Below, in pieces: positions 1 through 5,461 of a DNA stretch of 5,461 bases. Every line of letters begins with the position of its first letter. Position 1 is the first letter of the stretch. The notes under the pieces were generated by a model that saw only the letters and a program-made list of their open reading frames with translations, had not been told where the DNA came from and ran no database searches. This DNA comes from DASQTB01 sp035642095 (GTDB lineage: Bacteria > Actinomycetota > UBA4738 > CALAEC01): positions 1 to 5,461 of the forward strand of contig DASQTB010000073.1 of the NCBI GenBank assembly GCA_035642095.1. The letters run 5' to 3'. A program made the position numbers and the translations under genes.

Positions 1-700
1 CGAGCCGATGGCCGCCCTGGCCGCCGCCGCCGCGGTGACCGAACGGGTCCGGCTGGTGACCATGGTCGTCATCGCTCCTCTGCGACCCACGGCCACGCTG
101 GCCAAGGAGGCCGCCACGGTGGACTCCCTCTCCGGTGGACGACTCACCCTCGGGCTCGGGGTCGGAGCCCGGGCGGAGGACTACGAAACGGCCGGGGTCT
201 CCCACCGGGACCGGGGCTCGCGGTTCGAGGAGCAGCTGGCCGAGCTGCGGGACCTGTGGGAGGAAGGGCCGGGTCCGAAGGCGTCTCCGGAGCTCCTGGT
301 GGGAGGGTCAAGCGACGCCGCGTTCACCAGAGCGGCGAGGTACGCCGATGGGTACGTTCACGGAGGCGGCCCACCCCGGGCGTTCGTTCGTGCTGCCGAA
401 CGGGCCCGGGCCGCGTGGATCGACCTGGGACGCCCCGGCGCGCCGGGGCTGTGGGGGCAGTCGTACTTCGCGCTGGGGGGCGATGCCGGAGACCGAGGGA
501 AAGCATACATGCGGGACTATTACGCCTTCACCGGACCGTTCGCCGACAAGATCGCGGAGGGGCTCCTGACCTCCCCCCAGGACGTGGCCGCCCAGGTCCG
601 TGGATACGCCGAAGCCGGTTGCGACGAGCTGGTCCTCCTGCCCGCGGTGCACGACGCCGAGCAGGTCGACCGCCTGGCCGACGTGGTGGGGAGGTTGTGA
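1..700 (+). CDS. LLM-class flavin/F420-dependent oxidoreductase, 5'-truncated by the window edge
   Basis: This is the C-terminal part (about 230 residues) of a luciferase-like (bacterial luciferase/F420 reductase superfamily) TIM-barrel oxidoreductase. The open frame runs in from the window edge; the first ATG, at base 8, is internal because family conservation already begins there. Family signatures are visible in order: an Ala-rich helix followed by TERVRL; LAKEAATVDSLSGGRLTLGLG around bases 100-160; LLVGGSSDAAFTRAARYADGY around 295-355; and a closing GYAEAGCDELVLLP segment around 603-645. In this family the SGGR-LGLG-G block and the GG-S block help hold the flavin or F420. The sequence alone does not settle which cofactor is used, or the substrate. 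Its TGA shares its A with the ATG of the next gene, so the two are probably translated together. It may be a redox partner in aromatic or acyl-CoA metabolism, which is inference from context only. Confidence 0.88.
   Translation, partial: EPMAALAAAAAVTERVRLVTMVVIAPLRPTATLAKEAATVDSLSGGRLTLGLGVGARAEDYETAGVSHRDRGSRFEEQLAELRDLWEEGPGPKASPELLVGGSSDAAFTRAARYADGYVHGGGPPRAFVRAAERARAAWIDLGRPGAPGLWGQSYFALGGDAGDRGKAYMRDYYAFTGPFADKIAEGLLTSPQDVAAQVRGYAEAGCDELVLLPAVHDAEQVDRLADVVGRL
688..694 (+). promoter_or_regulatory. Ribosome binding site and translational coupling of the two-domain flavoprotein
   Basis: GGGGAGG lies five bases before the ATG at 700, inside the end of the upstream gene. The upstream TGA (698-700) and this ATG (700-702) overlap as TGATG. 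A GTG directly before it (697-699) is in frame, but the ATG has the better spacing and begins right at the Rossmann beta strand (MRVLTIGAGPAG). This settles the start at 700 and indicates coupled translation. Confidence 0.7.
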
Positions 701-2814
701 TGCGGGTGCTGACGATCGGGGCCGGGCCGGCCGGCCTCTACGCGAGCATCTTGCTGAAGAAGATCCGTCCCGATGCCGACGTGACCGTGATCGAGCGCAA
801 CCCGCCAGGGGCTACATACGGCTGGGGGGTCGTCTTCTCCGACCGGACCCTGGCGGAGTTCCGCGAGGCCGACCAGCCGACGTACCAGGCGATCACGGAT
901 CGATTCGTTCTGTGGGACGCCATCGATGTCCACTTCCGCGACGAGCTGGTTCGCTCTGGGGGCCATGTCTTTGCCGGGATCGCCCGGGTCGCGCTCCTCG
1001 ACATCCTCCAGCGGCGGTGCGGGGAGCTCGGGGTTCGACTTCGGTTCGAGGAGGAGGCCGAGGCCGACGCCGCCGCGCTGGCCGGCCACGACCTGGTGAT
1101 CGCGGCGGACGGCGTGAACAGCGCGGTGCGGGAAACCTTCGCCAAGACGTTCCGGCCGAGGCTGGAGCAGGGCCGATCCCGGTACATCTGGTTCGGGACC
1201 GATCGGATCCTCGACTCCTTCACGTTCGTCTTCCGAGCAAACGACCACGGACTGTTCCAGGCCCACGCCTATCCGTTCGACGGCGAGCACGGGACGTGGA
1301 TCGTGGAGACGGACCAGGCGACGTGGCGACGGGCGGGCCTCGACGGCGCCACGGAGCAGGACAGCATCCAGTATTGCGAGCGCCTGTTCGCGCCGGAGCT
1401 CCGGGGCGGGCGTCTGCTCTCCAACCGCTCGCAATGGATCAGCTTCCTCACGGTTCGGAATCGAACGTGGCGCCACGAGCGGGTCGTGCTGCTCGGCGAC
1501 GCCGCCCACACGGCCCACTTCTCGATCGGGTCGGGGACCAAGCTGGCCATGGAGGACGCCATCGCTCTGGCCCGGGGGATCGAACGCCACCCGGACGATC
1601 CGGACGCGGCGATCACCGACTACGAGCTGGAGCGCCGGCCGGTGGTCGAGCGGTTCCAGGAGGCGGCCGAGGAGAGCAGGACGTACTTCGAGAACACCCG
1701 GCGGTACCAGCACTTGGAGCCGATGCCGTTCGCCTTCGGCCTCCTCACCCGCAGCGGCCGGATCGACTACGCGAACCTGCGGATGCGCGACCCTCGATAC
1801 GTCGACGAGGTGGATCGTTCATTCGCCGGACGCAGCGTGGTCGCCGCCCCGCCGATGCTGGCCCCGCTGTCGCTGCGCGGGGTGGAGCTCCGGAATCGCG
1901 TGGTCCTCCAACCGATGCCCCGCTACGCCGCCGGCGACGGACGGCCGTCCGCCGAACAGTACCGCGACCTGGAGACGGCAGCCCGGAAGGGACCGGGGTT
2001 GGTGGTGACCGACCACGTGGCCGTGTCTGCGGACGCCCGGATCACGCCGGTCTGCGCCGGGCTCTATGACGAGGGACACGCCGACGAGTGGCGGGAGATC
2101 GTCCAGGCCGTTCACCGGGCCGGCTCCCGGCTGGCCATGCGCCTGGGACATGCCGGCAGGCGGGGAGCCACCCGGCCCAGACGAGAAGGCGTGGACCGCC
2201 CGCTGACGAACGACGGATGGGTGTTGTCGGCCCCGTCGCCCATCCCATACACGAACCGCAGCGCGGTCCCGTCGGAGATGGTCGAGGCCGACCTGGCCGG
2301 CGTGGTCGAGGCGTTCCGTCATGCCGCCGGGTGGGCGGCCGCGGCCGGGGTCGACGCCCTGCTCCTCGGCATCGGTCACGGGTACCTCCTGGGATCGTTC
2401 CTGTCGCCCCTGTCGAACGCCCGGACCGATGCGTACGGTGGCCGCCTCCAGGCCCGCCTCCGGTTCCCCCTGGAGGTCGTGGAGGCGGTCCGAGAGGCGT
2501 GGCCGGAGGACCGACCGCTGGGCGCGTCGATCCAGGCGTGGGACGGCGCTGCCGGGGGATGGCAGGTCGATGACGCGGTCGTTCTGGCCGCTGCGCTTCG
2601 GGAGCGCGGCTGCGATCTGGTGGAGCCGGTCGCCGGTCAGACCACGCCGGCCTGCCGCCCCCGGTACGGCCGGGCCTACATGGCCGCCATGGCCGACCGG
2701 GTCCGCAACGAGGCCCGCATCGCGTCGCTGGTCGGAGGAGCGATCACGACCACTGCGGAGGTGAACACGCTGCTGGCCTCCGGCCGGGCGGACCTCTGCG
2801 TCCTCGCCACGTAA
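700..2814 (+). CDS. Salicylyl-CoA 5-hydroxylase / 2-aminobenzoyl-CoA monooxygenase-like fusion (FAD monooxygenase + OYE-like domain), C-terminally short
   Basis: This 704-residue cytoplasmic flavoprotein has two domains. Residues 1-380 form a class A FAD monooxygenase. It has the dinucleotide fold GAGPAG at 7-12, the DG motif (VIAADG, ending at G138), and the GD motif LLGDAAH with D267, followed by FSIGSGTKLAMEDA, which is characteristic of aryl-CoA hydroxylases. Residues 386-704 resemble an old-yellow-enzyme FMN/NADH oxidoreductase. This domain shows LRNRVVLQPM, ARITPVCAGL, LGHAGR, HGYLLGSFLSPLSNARTD with H560 and Y562, AYGGRL, and the phosphate-loop GG at 679-680. Known relatives hydroxylate salicylyl-CoA or convert 2-aminobenzoyl-CoA and, as I recall, run to about 770-790 residues. 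Here the protein stops after CVLAT, where the family has CVLARP plus some 60-70 more residues. The His three residues before H560 is replaced by Gly. The monooxygenase half looks intact. The exact acyl-CoA substrate cannot be read from the sequence, and no CoA ligase is in view. Confidence 0.85.
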   Translation: MRVLTIGAGPAGLYASILLKKIRPDADVTVIERNPPGATYGWGVVFSDRTLAEFREADQPTYQAITDRFVLWDAIDVHFRDELVRSGGHVFAGIARVALLDILQRRCGELGVRLRFEEEAEADAAALAGHDLVIAADGVNSAVRETFAKTFRPRLEQGRSRYIWFGTDRILDSFTFVFRANDHGLFQAHAYPFDGEHGTWIVETDQATWRRAGLDGATEQDSIQYCERLFAPELRGGRLLSNRSQWISFLTVRNRTWRHERVVLLGDAAHTAHFSIGSGTKLAMEDAIALARGIERHPDDPDAAITDYELERRPVVERFQEAAEESRTYFENTRRYQHLEPMPFAFGLLTRSGRIDYANLRMRDPRYVDEVDRSFAGRSVVAAPPMLAPLSLRGVELRNRVVLQPMPRYAAGDGRPSAEQYRDLETAARKGPGLVVTDHVAVSADARITPVCAGLYDEGHADEWREIVQAVHRAGSRLAMRLGHAGRRGATRPRREGVDRPLTNDGWVLSAPSPIPYTNRSAVPSEMVEADLAGVVEAFRHAAGWAAAAGVDALLLGIGHGYLLGSFLSPLSNARTDAYGGRLQARLRFPLEVVEAVREAWPEDRPLGASIQAWDGAAGGWQVDDAVVLAAALRERGCDLVEPVAGQTTPACRPRYGRAYMAAMADRVRNEARIASLVGGAITTTAEVNTLLASGRADLCVLAT

Positions 2815-2838
2815 CCCGCTGGATCCGCGTGGAACAGG

Positions 2839-2868
2839 TTGCTCCGCTTTCCCTGCGGACCGTATCCT
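2839..2868 (+). promoter_or_regulatory. Candidate sigma-70-type promoter for the membrane microprotein
   Basis: TTGCTC (2839-2844) and TATCCT (2863-2868) are separated by 18 bases. They match TTGnnn and TAnnnT boxes in the only non-coding gap on this strand. Transcription would begin near 2875, giving a leader of about 20 bases that contains the ribosome binding site. The boxes are imperfect, and such matches occur by chance, so this is a candidate only. The microprotein could also be read through from the upstream operon. Confidence 0.4.
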
Positions 2869-2883
2869 CTCGGCGACCGATCC

Positions 2884-2889
2884 AGGAGG
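2884..2889 (+). promoter_or_regulatory. Strong ribosome binding site for the 44-residue membrane protein
   Basis: A perfect AGGAGG, within a longer purine run (AGGAGGGGGAGGG), ends eight bases before the ATG at 2898. An earlier in-frame ATG at 2829 has no comparable site and would prepend 23 residues of non-membrane, low-quality sequence. The site therefore fixes the start at 2898 and is the best evidence that this small frame is translated. Confidence 0.75.
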
Positions 2890-2897
2890 GGGAGGGC

Positions 2898-3032
2898 ATG
2901 TCCGACCAGAAACCGGACGGCGGCTATTCGAAAAGCAACTGGCCCAGGTACCTGCTGATCTATCTGCTGGTCGGTGGGGCGATCTACGCGGTGGTCTACT
3001 TCCTCTTCTTCGCCGACGGGTACGGAAGCTAG
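2898..3032 (+). CDS. 44-residue single-pass membrane microprotein, unknown function
   Basis: I do not recognise a family for this protein. It has a polar, charged N-terminus (MSDQKPDGGYSKSNWPR), then a hydrophobic span from about residue 18 to 39 (YLLIYLLVGG followed by AIYAVVYFLFFA), and a short DGYGS tail. The span is long enough for one membrane helix. It is rich in Tyr (Y18, Y22, Y30, Y34) and contains a GG at 26-27 that could allow close helix packing. The Arg at 17 before the helix and the acidic tail after it favour an N-terminus-inside orientation by the positive-inside rule. There is no signal peptidase site or lipobox. The consensus ribosome binding site and a candidate promoter just upstream support a real gene. 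It ends 8 bases from the convergent methyltransferase. It could be a small subunit or regulator of a membrane complex, but nothing in the window identifies a partner. Confidence 0.72.
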   Translation: MSDQKPDGGYSKSNWPRYLLIYLLVGGAIYAVVYFLFFADGYGS

Positions 3033-3040
3033 GACCGTCG

Positions 3041-4036
3041 TCACACCTCGTCGGTGTGCCGGTAGTACTCGTAGGCGGACATCGGACGGTCGTAGTCGAT
3101 GCGCCATTCCTCGCCATCCGGGGCCACCTTCCCCAGGGCGAGGGCCATCGCCTTGACGTGGGCGGCGATCGAGCCGCAGCACGAACCGATGTAGTTCACC
3201 CCCAGCTCACGAGCGCGGCGGGCGAACGAACCCATCTCGGCCCGAGGCATCTGGAGCGGGTCCAGGCCCATGGGGAACTCCGGCAGGGCGGTGAAGTCGG
3301 GCCGGTCCGCCGGCGTCCGGTACGCCACGGGCTGGGCGGCCACGAAGCCCGAAACGGCCGACCGCATGTCGGCGACCAGCGGGAGGGCGTGCTCGGGGGG
3401 ACGGAGGCAGTTCACCCCGACGACGTCGGCCCCCGCGTCGACCAGCCTCCGGGCGCACTCCCCCGGCCCCTGACCCTCGTACGAGTGCGGTTCCTGTTCG
3501 AAGGCCATCGTCGTCATCACCGGCAGGCCGGTGGCCACCGCCCGCTCCGTGGCGATCACCGCCTCCCCGAGCCAGGTGAACGTCTCAGCGATCACCAGGT
3601 CGATCCCCTCGTCGACCTGCACCTCGAGCTGGCGGTCGAACAGCCGACGGACGTGGTCCGCCGTCCTGGGATCCGCTGGGTCGTACGCCCAGGTGAGACT
3701 GAGGTTGCCGGCCACCAGCGCCTCTCCCTCCGCCGCGACGGCACGGGCGATCCGGACCGCCGCCCGGTTCAGCTCGTCGACCCTGCCCTCCAGCCCGACG
3801 GTTCGGAGCTTGTCCTCGCTGGCGTAGAACGTCAGGGCCTGAAGGACCTCGGCCCCGGCCCGGAGGAACTCCCGGTGGAGCTGGGCCAGGGCGTCGGGAT
3901 TCTTCAGGCTCACCTCGGGCGTGAAGGGCCCCGCCCGGACGTAGCCTCGCTTCTCCAGCTCGAGGAGGTAGCCCCCGTCGCCCAGGACCGGTCCGTTCGC
4001 CAGCCGATCGAGGAGTCCCGGGGTGCGGTCGGACAT
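3041..4036 (-). CDS. Betaine-homocysteine S-methyltransferase-like protein
   Basis: This 331-residue cytoplasmic protein of the homocysteine/thiol methyltransferase family (Pfam Hcy methyltransferase, TIM barrel) moves a methyl group to a thiol, typically homocysteine to methionine. Similarity to animal BHMT is strong along the barrel: GDGGYLLELEKRGYVRAGPF at 19-38, QLHREFLRAG at 52-61, FYASEDKL at 70-77, and LPEFPMGL at 251-258. The zinc ligands are present: C210 in GVNC, and C286-C287 in GSCCG (GGCCG in BHMT). D20, Y71 and E151 correspond to human D26, Y77 and E159. Two betaine-pocket positions differ: F38 for human W44 and T152 for human Y160. The methyl donor is therefore uncertain and may not be glycine betaine. 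The C-terminal oligomerisation arm of the 406-residue human enzyme is largely absent. The ATG at 4036 shares a base with the TGA of the upstream oxidoreductase, so the two are probably translationally coupled. The preceding GGGGCGG is only a weak ribosome binding site. Confidence 0.87.
   Translation of the reverse strand: MSDRTPGLLDRLANGPVLGDGGYLLELEKRGYVRAGPFTPEVSLKNPDALAQLHREFLRAGAEVLQALTFYASEDKLRTVGLEGRVDELNRAAVRIARAVAAEGEALVAGNLSLTWAYDPADPRTADHVRRLFDRQLEVQVDEGIDLVIAETFTWLGEAVIATERAVATGLPVMTTMAFEQEPHSYEGQGPGECARRLVDAGADVVGVNCLRPPEHALPLVADMRSAVSGFVAAQPVAYRTPADRPDFTALPEFPMGLDPLQMPRAEMGSFARRARELGVNYIGSCCGSIAAHVKAMALALGKVAPDGEEWRIDYDRPMSAYEYYRHTDEV
3042..3058. terminator. Short inverted repeat at the convergent gene junction
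   Basis: CACACC (3042-3047) and GGTGTG (3053-3058) form a perfect 6-bp stem with a 5-base loop. The stem lies over the last codons of the methyltransferase and just past the stop of the microprotein. It would form on transcripts of either strand. There is no T-rich tract on either side, so it is not a convincing intrinsic terminator. It could be an L-shaped actinobacterial-type terminator or a chance repeat. Confidence 0.22.
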
Positions 4037-5461
4037 CACCGCCCCGCCCGGCGCAGGTCCCGGAGCACCACCCCCGCGGCGTTCCGCCCCGGCGCCCCCG
4101 TGACTCCTCCGCCCGGGTGAGCGCCGGCCCCACAGAGGTACAGGCCGTTCACCGGCGTCCGGTACCCCGCCCATCCGGGGACGGGCCGCATGAAGAACAG
4201 CTGGTCGATCGACAGGTCGCCGTGGAAGATGTTCCCCTCGGTCAGCCCGTACGTGCGCTCCAGGTCGAGGGGCGTCAGCACGTGCCGAGCCACCACCGAC
4301 CTGGGGACGTTCGGCGCGTACTCGGCGATCGTGGCCAGGACCCGGTCGCCCAACAGCTCCCGCTTCTCGTCCCAGGTCCCGTCCCGGAGGCGGTACGGGA
4401 CGAACTGAACGAAGCAGGTCATGACGTGGCGACCGGCCGGGGCCAGGGTGGGATCGACATTCGAGGCCACGACGCAGTCGACCCACAGCCGCTCGGGGAT
4501 CTCTCCCCGCAGGGCGATCTCGTAGCAGCGGTCGGCGAAGGACGACGAGGGCAGCAGCGTGAACATGGCCCGTCGTCCCGGACCGGCATCCTCCGGCATG
4601 GCGGCCAGCCGGGGCTCCTCGTCCAGGACCAGGTTGACCTTGGCGCAGGGTCCATCCATCCGGATGCCGGCCACCTCCGCCCGGAAGTCGTCGGGAAGCT
4701 CACCCTTATCGACCAGACCGAGGAACGTCCGCTTCGGATCCGCGTTCGACAGCACGACCCGGGCCGCGATCTCCGTGCCGTCCTCGAGCACGACTCCGCG
4801 GGCCCGTCCGCCGCGGACGTCGACGGCCGCCACCGGGGCTCCGGTCCTGATCTCGGCTCCGAGTCCACGGGCCGCCCGGGCGACGGCGTCGGACACGGCT
4901 CCCATCCCGCCGATGACGTGCCCGTAAAAGCCCCGGGCCTGGTGCTCGCCCCCGGCCAGCGAGTGGAACAGCAGGCCGATCGCGGTGCCCGGCCGGGAAG
5001 GCGACCCGTGCAACCCGTAGACGTTGTTGGCCGCGAACAGCGTCTTCACCTGTTCGGACTCGAAGCGACGATCGACCAGGTCCCGGACGCTCCCGGCCAG
5101 GAGTCTGGTCAAGTCGGCAACCTCTCCACCGGTGATCCGACGAAGCCGCCGGCCCAGCCGAACCAGCGCTCGGGCCCTCCGGATGCCCCGGGCGTGGACG
5201 TCGGGTGGTGGTTCCAGGATGTACGGCTGGAGGTACCCGGCCAGGCGCTTCAGCCGGGCATCGAGGGCCAAGAAGGCTCGAGCGTCCGGCGGAGACAGAC
5301 GGGCGATCTCCGCCGCCGTTCGATCGGCCGACGACCACCATGGCAAGATCTCCCCGTCCGGGAAGGCGAGCTGGAGGCCCGGCTCGCACGGCACCATCCG
5401 GAGCCCGTGCCGCCGGAGACGAAGGTCGCGGATGACCTCGGGGCGCAGCATGCTGGCGATG
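4036..5461 (-). CDS. PYROXD2 / phytoene-desaturase-like FAD-dependent oxidoreductase, 5' end beyond the window
   Basis: About 475 C-terminal residues of an FAD/NAD(P)-type amine oxidase-fold oxidoreductase (COG1233 group, related to carotenoid desaturases and human PYROXD2) are visible. The frame remains open to the last base. The ATG at 5451 is not the true start, because family-type sequence (SMLRPEVIRDLRLRRHGL) already spans it. The N-terminal GxGxxG dinucleotide fold, roughly 60 residues, must lie past base 5461. Diagnostic blocks are GHVIGGMGAVSDAVARAA, ARVVLSNADPKRTFLGL, GNIFHGDLSIDQLFFMRP, and the C-terminal FAD-contacting GLYLCGAGAHPGGGVTGAPG (4087-4146), followed by RNAAGVVL. The PYROXD2-type HPGGGV-GAPGRNAA ending distinguishes it from true phytoene desaturases. 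The substrate is not known for this branch. No carotenoid genes are nearby, so a role in pigment synthesis is unsupported. Its stop overlaps the methyltransferase start. Confidence 0.87.
   Translation of the reverse strand, partial: IASMLRPEVIRDLRLRRHGLRMVPCEPGLQLAFPDGEILPWWSSADRTAAEIARLSPPDARAFLALDARLKRLAGYLQPYILEPPPDVHARGIRRARALVRLGRRLRRITGGEVADLTRLLAGSVRDLVDRRFESEQVKTLFAANNVYGLHGSPSRPGTAIGLLFHSLAGGEHQARGFYGHVIGGMGAVSDAVARAARGLGAEIRTGAPVAAVDVRGGRARGVVLEDGTEIAARVVLSNADPKRTFLGLVDKGELPDDFRAEVAGIRMDGPCAKVNLVLDEEPRLAAMPEDAGPGRRAMFTLLPSSSFADRCYEIALRGEIPERLWVDCVVASNVDPTLAPAGRHVMTCFVQFVPYRLRDGTWDEKRELLGDRVLATIAEYAPNVPRSVVARHVLTPLDLERTYGLTEGNIFHGDLSIDQLFFMRPVPGWAGYRTPVNGLYLCGAGAHPGGGVTGAPGRNAAGVVLRDLRRAGR

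Noticed and set aside
20..34. A GCC/CCG short repeat run
   Set aside because: It encodes an ordinary Ala-rich helix of the LLM protein and is not a tandem repeat of note.
256..699. A possible N-terminal extension of the two-domain flavoprotein back to base 256
   Set aside because: The extension is Arg/Gly-rich and lies out of frame over the conserved LLM gene. The Rossmann strand begins at the ATG at 700, which has a good ribosome binding site.
520..1713. A 397-codon open frame on the - strand opposite the FAD monooxygenase domain
   Set aside because: It is composed of Arg/Pro/Gly-rich sequence without family motifs and mirrors a well-supported gene. Long antisense frames are expected at this GC content.
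2812..2897. A simple frameshift that would restore the missing end of the OYE domain
   Set aside because: Neither of the other two frames after 2808 yields the expected ARPxL-DP-type continuation, and only 83 bases remain before the next gene starts.
1819..3117. A 432-codon open frame on the - strand opposite the OYE domain and the microprotein
   Set aside because: It is low-complexity Arg/Pro/Ser/Gly sequence with no recognisable domain, and it crosses three better-supported features.
3056..4120. A 354-codon + strand open frame over the methyltransferase
   Set aside because: It is His/Arg/Pro-rich shadow sequence. The opposite strand encodes a clear BHMT-like protein with zinc ligands.
4037..4486. 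A longer methyltransferase starting upstream of 4036
   Set aside because: The added residues are the out-of-frame shadow of the PYROXD2-like gene's conserved C-terminus. Family similarity begins just after the ATG at 4036.

Overview
The window is about 70% GC and almost entirely coding. Codons end mostly in G or C. An LLM-type flavin/F420-class oxidoreductase sits beside a flavin monooxygenase fused to an old-yellow-enzyme (OYE) reductase, and neighbouring genes overlap by one base. This suggests a high-GC, soil- or sediment-type bacterium, most plausibly an actinobacterium. That assignment is inference from composition and gene families; the window contains no rRNA or other marker.

Layout. 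On the + strand, bases 1-700 hold the 3' part of an LLM-class oxidoreductase whose start lies upstream of the window. It overlaps by one base (TGATG) with a 704-residue two-domain flavoprotein at 700-2814. That protein closely resembles the salicylyl-CoA 5-hydroxylase / 2-aminobenzoyl-CoA monooxygenase-reductase family: an N-terminal FAD monooxygenase followed by a C-terminal OYE-like domain. An 83-base gap follows, with a plausible promoter and a strong ribosome binding site. Next comes a 44-residue single-span membrane microprotein (2898-3032).

On the - strand, and convergent with the above, is a two-gene unit. It runs from a PYROXD2/phytoene-desaturase-like FAD oxidoreductase, whose 5' end lies beyond base 5461, into a betaine-homocysteine methyltransferase-like protein (3041-4036). 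These two also overlap by one base as TGATG. The convergent stop codons are only 8 bases apart.

How the genes may work together. The + strand pair looks like part of a CoA-thioester route for aromatic acids (aryl-CoA ring hydroxylation or dearomatisation), with the LLM enzyme as a coupled redox partner. No CoA ligase, thioesterase or ring-cleavage gene is visible, so the pathway is inferred. The - strand pair couples an uncharacterised FAD oxidoreductase to a zinc/thiol methyltransferase.

The main oddities are as follows. The OYE half of the fusion has lost a normally conserved active-site His (Gly instead) and stops just where the FMN-phosphate-binding Arg is expected. The methyltransferase keeps its zinc cysteines but has changed two residues that line the betaine pocket in human BHMT. 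The microprotein matches no family I recognise. I saw no mobile element, CRISPR array, tRNA or rRNA, and no gene-free stretch longer than about 85 bases.
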